IMG/VR virus record: IMGVR_UViG_3300042924_008538
Location: 1 to 30,549 of that record
Length of the DNA: 30,549 nt
Reading direction: 5' to 3' (one strand)
DNA from: a virus
Positions 24,854 to 30,549 of this stretch are shown here, one piece after another (the stretch's first letter is position 1; the number at the start of each line of letters is the position of its first letter). Made by a program: the position numbers and the translations under genes. The notes beneath the pieces were generated by a model. It was not told the origin of the DNA. It was given only the letters and a program-made list of their open reading frames with translations, and ran no database searches.

Positions 24854-24884
24854 TTTGGTTTTAAGAAAAAAGATTTTATCTTTG
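24854..24884 (+). promoter_or_regulatory. Bacteroidetes host-type promoter of the primase-helicase
   Basis: TTTG (24854-24857), 19 nt, TATCTTTG (24877-24884) match the consensus. The leader to the ATG at 24946 is about 55 nt, the longest in the window. It also holds GTTATTTATAAAAAG (from 24917), a degenerate relative of the late-type motif 27 nt before the ATG, so the gene might be expressed in both phases. Confidence 0.7.
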
Positions 24885-24945
24885 TTGTGAATTTCTCCGA
24901 TTTTCTCAATTGGGTAGTTATTTATAAAAAGCAAAAAATAGCAAG

Positions 24946-27900
24946 ATGCAAAAAATATCAACTTTTGAATGTTTAGATAAAAGTTCGAAACCCATTGGTA
25001 GCTTTACCATAGATGAAGCATTAAATTATATAAAAGATAACCCAAAGAAAGATTTAATTTCGGATTGTAAATTTAATCCTGAAACAGGTGGCAAAAAAAA
25101 CCCTTTGATAAAATTCAAAGATAGACTTTGGGATTCTAAAGAAAGAGAATTTAAATTTGTCGGAAGAAATTATTATACTCATGTGAAACAAAAAGAATGT
25201 ATTGTTGTCACATGGAACTGCTTTGTAGAAGAAAAACGAATGAAGGATAAAATTCAAGCTCCTTCAGGATATATTTATTGTGATGTTGATGATTTTTCTA
25301 AACTGATAAACTCAGGTAAAGCTGCAAATAATACTGAAGCTAAAGACTATGTAAAAAAACAACTTTCTTCAAACAGTTTGAAATTTGTTAAAGCTGTTTG
25401 GGATTCTTTTGGCGGAGATGGATTAGGCTTTCTTGTGAAAGTTACAGATATTAATTTGAATAACTTTACTTCTACTTGGAAAGCATTAAATGAGATGTTT
25501 TTACAATGGAATATTGTAATAGACCCACAAACAAAAGATATTACAAGATGTAATGTCTTACCATATGACACAACAATTTTTATAAGAGATGAACAAAATA
25601 TTATTCCTTTTGATGCAGTTGAACCTAAAACTGAAAAATTTATTACTATCGAAACAAGTGGAATTCCTTTGGAAATTGTTTCAGATGTTCTAAAGTATGA
25701 ACTAAATTCCCTATACAGAAAAGATTCCTCTTGGTCTAACAATCATATATCTTACAAATTTTATTTTGATTACTTTGTATTCTGTAATCAAATGGGTATT
25801 GATTTGGATGATGCTTTGAATTATTTGATTGAAAATGTCAACAACTATCCTGCTTTATTTAAGCATAGGGATATCCATGCAGTAAATTCTGAAATAGTTT
25901 CAAATATTAAAAAATATTATAGTAATCAATTTGGATTAAGAAAGATTGTTTCTAAAGATAAAGATTATACTATCTATTCCATATATAAGCAATATTCAAG
26001 CGATATAGATTTAAAACTTGAATATACTTGGAATAACATTAAAGGAAAACTGTACGAAAAAAATAAAAAAATAAGCATGTTTGTAAGAACTGCTAAAGAG
26101 CATGGTATTCTTAAAAAACCTGTTCTTAAATTCTTAGAGGCAATTCTTGATTTCGATGATTCTTTATATAAAATAGTTGATAAAATCTATGGGGATAGTA
26201 ATATTCTCTTTGGAGTTGTAAAAGTTATCAATGAAGAAGGATTAAAATCCAAAAAGGAATCATTTATCAAATGGGCTAATGAAAACTCAATGAAAGTTCT
26301 CGAAATGGGAACTTTTAGTGGAGACTTGAATAAAACTCTTAACAAATTAGTTGATGAGGCTAACAATATTTTCCAATCTATTTCAAATGAAAATATTTAC
26401 CATTACTTCAACTACTATTATAAGAATTCAAAATCTTACGCTATTTCAAAAGAAGATTCTTTGAATCATTTCTTAGACATTATTTCAGATGAAAACTTTA
26501 ACGATATCATTCGTATCAATAATAAGATTTCTACTTTTGAAAAGAAAAACTTCATTCAGAAATTGAAGTCTGTTTGTGATTTTGTTTCAAATGAAATTTA
26601 CCTTAATGACACTTGGAAATTTGGATTAAGAACTATCAAAGTTTTAACTCCTGAAAAAATCCGCTCAAGATTCAATATAACTGAAGAATATTTTTTAGAG
26701 AATGGTCATTATATAAATGAACTCAATATTCCTGATAGGGACAATCAAGTTATTTGGGGTAATACAGGTCAAGGAAAGACAACTTGGATATGTGAGCACA
26801 CAAAAGGAAAAAGATTGATTCTCGTGCCAATTATCCCACTTCTAATGAATATTGATAACGATTATAATGCTTCAGTTTTCTATAGAGATAAAAAGAATGT
26901 ACATGAGGGTGATGAACTTATTGTATGTACATATAGCAGTTTCCCTAATTTGTTGAAACAAATGAAAAAATGGGAAAATTGTAAGGTTTCTGATTATGCA
27001 TTATATATCGATGAAGAACATAATAATGCCGTAAGTTCTAATCCTGAATTTAGAGGATTTGAATTAAATTTTATCGTTGATAATATGCATCTTTTCAAAA
27101 GTAGAAGATTGCTCACAGGAACAAAGTTTCCTGTATTGCATCCTGCTTTCAATGATTTTGAAATTGTCAGAGTGAATTGGAAACAGACTCCTGTGAAATC
27201 CTGCACTCCTGTGAAATATACAAATATTCTTTATGCAATAGAACAAAATCTTTCCAAGAAAGGTAAAAATTTGATTTATCTTCAAAACAAAAAAGAAGAA
27301 GGTCAAATGGGTGCTTTGATGGACTACCTTATTATGAAAGGTTGGAACAAAAAGAAAATATGGTGTATCAATGCAGATGAAAAGAACAGTGAAAATTTTA
27401 ACAAATTGATGAGAAATCAAGCTGTTGATGACGATGTTCAAATTGTAATCTGTACTTCAGTTATTGTGGAAGGGGTTAATATTAAAAATGATGACTTCAA
27501 AACGGTACATTTTATGACTTCTGAAAGTTCTATCAATATGGAACAAATGGTAAATCGTTTGAGAAGTATCTATACCAAAAGTATGGATTCTGATTCGATG
27601 ATTTATATCTATAATCCTATTGATGCTGTAAGAGAAAAAGATACAGACCATGTGGATGTTATCGAAGTTCAAAAGAAACTTATTGAAACTGCTGAAAGAG
27701 GATTAGAGCTTTTTTCTAAAGCTTATATCACAGGCGATAGTTTAAGTTATAAATCAGGTATAAAAGTTTTTAACCAACAATTGTTCGGTAAAAGTGGGCT
27801 ATATAGAAATAACAATGGCGTTTGGGAAATAGATTATCTTTCTATTGCAAATATGGCTTATAAAGAAGAAAAAATCTATGCCAATAAGAACATAGAATTC

Positions 27901-28992
27901 ATGCAGATATTATTACATGAATACAATTGGCAATTTAAAGATGAAATAATTATCAGTGAAGAAATTAATTCTGCAGAATTAGAAACTATTAAGAAATTAA
28001 AAGCTGAAAGAAAAGAAGGATTACAACAAGATGTTCTTCAAATATTAGAACAAATCAGAAATGAAGGTGAAATTGAATGTTGTAACAAAGTTGAAGATGA
28101 TGTAGTATTTGAATTGGAAAAACTTCCAAGACCTACTTATCAAGTCAATTTAAGAGCTAAAGTAAAATATCTATGTAATAATATGGAATTTGATTCTGCT
28201 TGCGATTTGGTAGAAGAGTGGATAAATGACCATAAAATGAGCGATAGGATTTGGAATAAAATTACTCGCCAAATAACAATACAGCTTACAGGAAAATTGA
28301 AATCTTTTGATAAGGCAAAAGATAATACTTCTGAGTTTGCCAAAGAATTGATTGCTAAATTCAAGACGCTCAAAAAAGATAAAAAACATCTTAGTTTAGA
28401 TGTAAAAAGTATCAAAGACCTTGTAAATAATATAAAGATAAAACTTAAAGATAACCTTTGCGGAGAAGAGGAATCTGTAAAAGTTATAAAACAGTTTTTT
28501 GACGTTGAAGAAATTTTAGAAGATGATGGTATTCATTATCAAATAAATGGTATTAAGATTATAAATGAAGTTGCAAGTTTCACTTGGAAGTTGCAAAAAT
28601 GGGCTAATGAATTATATGAAAATGGTAGAGCTATAACAAATGAAGAATTGGCTAATAGACTAAATAAATTCAGAAGTGATTTACCTATCCTCAGTATGTA
28701 TAAACTTAATAGCAGAAACTCTATGAGATTGATTCATGACTATTATGAATTTGAAAGAGTTGGTTCTAAGAAAGTAAAAAATAAAAATGTGAACACTTAT
28801 GCTATTACCAATCTTTCACCAAAAGAAATTTCCAAATATGAAATTATTCCTTTGAGAAAAGTGGATTTAGCTAATAAACACTTAGAGGATATGACTGATG
28901 AGGAAAGAAAAGTATGCCTTATGGAAGACTCTATGAACAATCTTAATTATCAAGTTTGCATGAAAAATGATGAGTATGCTCTACCCTTTTGA
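24946..28992 (+). CDS. Primase-polymerase-like and SF2 helicase fusion protein (1348 aa)
   Basis: The N-terminal 230 residues look like the BT4734/VirE-N type of archaeo-eukaryotic primase fold: GYIYCDVDDF (D113, D115 as hhhDhD), SFGGDGLGFLVKV (about 155-167), then DPQTKDITRCNVLPYD (about 193-208). The centre is a superfamily 2 helicase: Walker A GNTGQGKTT (605-613), DEEH (689-692), LTGT (723-726), VIVEGVNI (motif V, near 843), EQMVNRLR (motif VI, 866-873). The order and spacing recall herpes-type origin-binding helicases. The last 470 residues are charged and helical (for example VEEWINDHKMSDRIWNKITR) without a recognised domain. It probably opens and primes an origin of the phage genome. 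Longest plus-strand gene of the window, under a host-type promoter. Confidence 0.8.
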   Translation: MQKISTFECLDKSSKPIGSFTIDEALNYIKDNPKKDLISDCKFNPETGGKKNPLIKFKDRLWDSKEREFKFVGRNYYTHVKQKECIVVTWNCFVEEKRMKDKIQAPSGYIYCDVDDFSKLINSGKAANNTEAKDYVKKQLSSNSLKFVKAVWDSFGGDGLGFLVKVTDINLNNFTSTWKALNEMFLQWNIVIDPQTKDITRCNVLPYDTTIFIRDEQNIIPFDAVEPKTEKFITIETSGIPLEIVSDVLKYELNSLYRKDSSWSNNHISYKFYFDYFVFCNQMGIDLDDALNYLIENVNNYPALFKHRDIHAVNSEIVSNIKKYYSNQFGLRKIVSKDKDYTIYSIYKQYSSDIDLKLEYTWNNIKGKLYEKNKKISMFVRTAKEHGILKKPVLKFLEAILDFDDSLYKIVDKIYGDSNILFGVVKVINEEGLKSKKESFIKWANENSMKVLEMGTFSGDLNKTLNKLVDEANNIFQSISNENIYHYFNYYYKNSKSYAISKEDSLNHFLDIISDENFNDIIRINNKISTFEKKNFIQKLKSVCDFVSNEIYLNDTWKFGLRTIKVLTPEKIRSRFNITEEYFLENGHYINELNIPDRDNQVIWGNTGQGKTTWICEHTKGKRLILVPIIPLLMNIDNDYNASVFYRDKKNVHEGDELIVCTYSSFPNLLKQMKKWENCKVSDYALYIDEEHNNAVSSNPEFRGFELNFIVDNMHLFKSRRLLTGTKFPVLHPAFNDFEIVRVNWKQTPVKSCTPVKYTNILYAIEQNLSKKGKNLIYLQNKKEEGQMGALMDYLIMKGWNKKKIWCINADEKNSENFNKLMRNQAVDDDVQIVICTSVIVEGVNIKNDDFKTVHFMTSESSINMEQMVNRLRSIYTKSMDSDSMIYIYNPIDAVREKDTDHVDVIEVQKKLIETAERGLELFSKAYITGDSLSYKSGIKVFNQQLFGKSGLYRNNNGVWEIDYLSIANMAYKEEKIYANKNIEFMQILLHEYNWQFKDEIIISEEINSAELETIKKLKAERKEGLQQDVLQILEQIRNEGEIECCNKVEDDVVFELEKLPRPTYQVNLRAKVKYLCNNMEFDSACDLVEEWINDHKMSDRIWNKITRQITIQLTGKLKSFDKAKDNTSEFAKELIAKFKTLKKDKKHLSLDVKSIKDLVNNIKIKLKDNLCGEEESVKVIKQFFDVEEILEDDGIHYQINGIKIINEVASFTWKLQKWANELYENGRAITNEELANRLNKFRSDLPILSMYKLNSRNSMRLIHDYYEFERVGSKKVKNKNVNTYAITNLSPKEISKYEIIPLRKVDLANKHLEDMTDEERKVCLMEDSMNNLNYQVCMKNDEYALPF

Positions 28993-28999
28993 TATTTAT
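28991..28999 (+). promoter_or_regulatory. Late-type motif GATATTTAT before the PPP phosphatase
   Basis: GATATTTATATTAAAAGTG overlaps the TGA stop of the primase-helicase gene (28990-28992). The core ATATTTAT is 19 nt before the TTG at 29011. Sequence almost identical to the sites at 4953 and 14188 on the other strand, including the ATTAAAA extension. Confidence 0.65.
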
Positions 29000-29010
29000 A
29001 TTAAAAGTGT

Positions 29011-29715
29011 TTGAAAGGTAGAAAATCTAAAAGTAAAACTTATGTTATAGGTGATATACATGGTGCTTATTTACCTTTGGAAGATTTGTTAACCAAAGGA
29101 AATATTAATAAAAAAGATGATAAAATAATCTTCATTGGGGATTTAGCTGATGGACTCCCTGATTTTGATAAATGCTTAGAACTGTTGTTATCTTTTGACA
29201 ACTTTATACCCATCATAGGAAATCACGATTTTTTCCTTATGGAGTTTCTTAAATATGGAACAATAAATGAAGAATGGATTCCTTCAGGAGGAGTAAGCAC
29301 TATTGAGAAATTAAATAATCCTCACATAATTTCCAATCTAAAGACATATTTTTCAAAAGCTGACTACTATCATGTACATGATAACAAAATCTTCTTACAT
29401 GGAGGATTTAACCCTAAGAGAGCTATAGATTCCCAAAGAAGAAGAAAGTTTTCTTTGAATAGAAAACTTTACTCCCTTGCGAAGACTTATCATCAACAAA
29501 AAAGAAAAATTCCTGTATCATTTAAAGACACAGGAATTATTATCGATGAAATTTTTATCGGTCATTCCACAACAAGAAATTTTAAACCTGATTTTGTATC
29601 AAACCTTATTAATGTTGATACAGGTATAAAATGTGGTGGTAAATTGACTCTTATGGATGTTGATACAAAACAGTATATCCAAAGTAAAAATACTGAATAT
29701 TATTATAAAAAATAA
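29011..29715 (+). CDS. PPP-family protein phosphatase or ApaH-like hydrolase, TTG start (234 aa)
   Basis: Signature motifs of the PPP family: GDIHGAY (D15, H17), GDLADG (D44), GNHDFF (N71, H72), HGGFNPKRA (H130) and GHSTT (H185). Lambda-type phage phosphatases and ApaH share this layout; HGGF with an R in the next few residues and the short length fit lambda phosphatase. In the canonical motif GDLADG would read GDLVDRG, so the Arg is missing. The start must be TTG at 29011: an in-frame TAA at 29002-29004 blocks any earlier start and no ATG or GTG occurs before GDIHG. Expected substrates are phosphoproteins or dinucleoside polyphosphates. Carries a late-type promoter, in contrast to the phosphoesterase at 23296. 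Confidence 0.82.
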   Translation: MKGRKSKSKTYVIGDIHGAYLPLEDLLTKGNINKKDDKIIFIGDLADGLPDFDKCLELLLSFDNFIPIIGNHDFFLMEFLKYGTINEEWIPSGGVSTIEKLNNPHIISNLKTYFSKADYYHVHDNKIFLHGGFNPKRAIDSQRRRKFSLNRKLYSLAKTYHQQKRKIPVSFKDTGIIIDEIFIGHSTTRNFKPDFVSNLINVDTGIKCGGKLTLMDVDTKQYIQSKNTEYYYKK

Positions 29716-29736
29716 TTCAATATTCTAAAACATTAA

Positions 29737-29745
29737 GATATTTAT
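29737..29745 (+). promoter_or_regulatory. Late-type motif GATATTTAT before a leader-bearing gene
   Basis: AAGATATTTATTAGTAAAAA in the 43-nt gap after the phosphatase gene; the core ATATTTAT starts 21 nt before the ATG at 29759. The flanking TTAG matches the site of the gp6-like gene on the opposite strand. Confidence 0.65.
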
Positions 29746-29758
29746 TAGTAAAAATATT

Positions 29759-30253
29759 ATGAAGATTACACTAAGAGAACTCAGACAAATTGTAAAAACA
29801 GTTATTAAAGAAGAGAAAAAAAGTATTAAACAGGAAAATGTAATTAATGCTGTTAATGCAAAATTACAAGGAATCGCTGCAGGTTTAGGTGCACGTCTTA
29901 GGACTGACAAAAATAATGCTCAAATCCAAAAATATGCAACACAGGTACTTACAAGGTATAGTAATGTTTCAACAGCATTAAATAGTGGATTGATTGAAGT
30001 TACTAAATTTAAACAAGCCATATCTGCTTTGCAAACTAATGGTGCTCCTGAATATAAAGCGCAAATTGATACATTACTTGCTACATCCGATGAATATTTA
30101 AATGCCATACAAACTATAAGAGCTGCAGGGATGAAATTTTATAGTTTAGTTGCAGGAATGCAAAGAAGCGCAAACTCTCAAGGTTTAGCTAATAAACAAG
30201 CTGCAACGGCTCAGACTACAACTCCTGCTGCAGGTACTACTCAGGCAAAATAA
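29759..30253 (+). CDS. Small protein with shared 18-residue leader and Ala/Thr-rich tail (164 aa)
   Basis: Begins MKITLRELRQIVKTVIKE (I16-K17-E18). The body is almost all helical in appearance and rich in Ala, Gln and Asn: NVINAVNAKLQGIAAGLGAR, QIQKYATQVLTRYSNVSTAL, MKFYSLVAGMQRSANSQGL. The last 25 residues are low in complexity (Ala, Thr, Gln). Two or three amphipathic helices could form a bundle or coiled coil. It is unrelated in its body to the other three leader proteins and is the only one on the plus strand, far from them (about 25 kb), with its own late-type motif and a strong terminator. I infer a head-internal or scaffold-associated protein. Confidence 0.78.
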   Translation: MKITLRELRQIVKTVIKEEKKSIKQENVINAVNAKLQGIAAGLGARLRTDKNNAQIQKYATQVLTRYSNVSTALNSGLIEVTKFKQAISALQTNGAPEYKAQIDTLLATSDEYLNAIQTIRAAGMKFYSLVAGMQRSANSQGLANKQAATAQTTTPAAGTTQAK

Positions 30254-30257
30254 CCCC

Positions 30258-30278
30258 CTTTGAAATAGTATTTCAAAG
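30258..30278 (+). repeat. Inverted repeat before the terminator
   Basis: CTTTGAAAT (30258-30266), AGT, ATTTCAAAG (30270-30278): a perfect 9-bp hairpin directly after the stop of the leader-bearing gene and 3 nt before the terminator stem. It may protect the mRNA 3' end or act with the next hairpin. Confidence 0.6.
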
Positions 30279-30281
30279 TCG

Positions 30282-30313
30282 ATGCTCCCTCTTTCAAGGG
30301 AGCATTTCTTTTT
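30282..30313 (+). terminator. Rho-independent terminator
   Basis: ATGCTCCCT (30282-30290), a 6-nt loop and AGGGAGCAT (30297-30305) form a perfect 9-bp stem followed by TTCTTTTTT. It ends the plus-strand block and faces the convergent gp25-like gene. On the minus strand no T-run follows, so it works mainly in the plus direction. Confidence 0.9.
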
Positions 30314-30549
30314 TAGAATAATATTTTTAATTCATCATTATCTTTCAAAATTCCATCAGTGATAGAATATCTTATTTGAAGTCCAATAAGATTTTGAGAT
30401 TCGCTAACATCCAATTGAACGTTTTCAATTTTTACATCTGTTAAGTATTTCTCAACAGTATTAATGATTTCTTGCCTCACTTGATTGTAAGTCATTTCAT
30501 CCATAGGCATAAATAGAAACTGTTCAATATTTAAGCCGAAGTCAGGTTT
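30313..30549 (-). CDS. T4 gp25-like baseplate wedge protein, partial (C-terminal 78 aa)
   Basis: The frame is open to the window edge and can be read 13 codons beyond the internal ATG at 30510. The visible sequence is KPDFGLNIEQFLFMPMDEMT, then YNQVRQEIINTVEKYLTDVK, IENVQLDVSESQ and IGLQIRYSI. This is the typical GPW/gp25 pattern: a conserved FG...FLF segment, a helix with an I..T...Y motif and the final beta strands. T4 gp25 (132 aa) joins the wedge to the sheath and shares an ancestor with type VI secretion TssE. The N-terminal part lies outside the window. It belongs with the gp6-like gene but is separated from it by the 7-kb plus-strand block. Confidence 0.8.
   Translation of the reverse strand, partial: KPDFGLNIEQFLFMPMDEMTYNQVRQEIINTVEKYLTDVKIENVQLDVSESQNLIGLQIRYSITDGILKDNDELKILF

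Noticed and set aside
24659-28415. Several minus-strand open frames opposite the Nudix operon and primase-helicase
   Set aside because: Phe/Ser/Ile-rich translations typical of the complement of Lys/Glu-rich AT-rich coding sequence; no start signals.
1-30549. tRNA, rRNA, insertion sequence or integrase
   Set aside because: I saw no cloverleaf-like segments, no transposase or integrase motifs and no terminal inverted repeats; a tRNA scan would be needed for a firm negative.

Overview
The window reads as part of the genome of a large, AT-rich, contractile-tailed phage (T4-like baseplate genes) infecting a Bacteroidetes host, probably a flavobacterium. Three things point there. The early-type promoters match the Bacteroidetes primary-sigma consensus (TTTG, about 20 bp, TAnnTTTG). 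Tail proteins carry GCTNP...DGSC repeats and SprB-like segments typical of Bacteroidetes surface proteins. Ribosome binding sites of Shine-Dalgarno type are absent or weak. No tRNA, rRNA, CRISPR array or insertion sequence was seen, and no stretch over 300 bases lacks a gene.

Layout. (1) 1-191: 3' end of a plus-strand gene that meets the minus-strand genes tail to tail. (2) 188-4939, minus strand: replication, recombination and small accessory genes. These are an ADP-ribosyltransferase-like protein, an SbcD/gp47-like nuclease, a DnaG-type primase, a DUF192 protein, a RuvC-like resolvase, and three small proteins sharing one N-terminal 18-residue leader. (3) 4971-23189, minus strand: a tightly packed virion cluster running from a gp6-like baseplate wedge protein (23189) through a small membrane protein, a 1187-residue wedge-type protein and several baseplate or tail proteins to a 694-residue structural protein. 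(4) 23296-30253, plus strand: a block with a calcineurin-like phosphoesterase, a Nudix hydrolase, a small unknown protein, a very large primase-helicase fusion, a PPP-family phosphatase and a fourth protein with the shared leader, closed by a terminator. (5) 30313-30549, minus strand: a partial gp25-like baseplate gene, so the baseplate genes are split by the opposite-strand block.

Regulation appears to have two layers. Host-type promoters (TAnnTTTG) lie before the gp47-like nuclease, the primase, the plus-strand phosphoesterase operon and the primase-helicase. A different motif, GATATTTAT or GAATATTTAT, lies 12-28 nt before the start codons of the virion genes, DUF192, the PPP phosphatase and all four leader-bearing proteins. 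I read it as a phage late promoter.

The most interesting candidate system is the shared leader. Thirteen of 18 residues are invariant, the DNA has drifted at synonymous sites, and every copy carries IxE at residues 16-18. This resembles the capsid-targeting peptides that T4 removes with its prohead protease (sites L/I-x-E). If correct, the phage packs a set of unrelated small proteins into its head and delivers them with the DNA. A version of the motif also ends the DUF192 protein. Functions given here come from reading motifs by eye; no database search was run.
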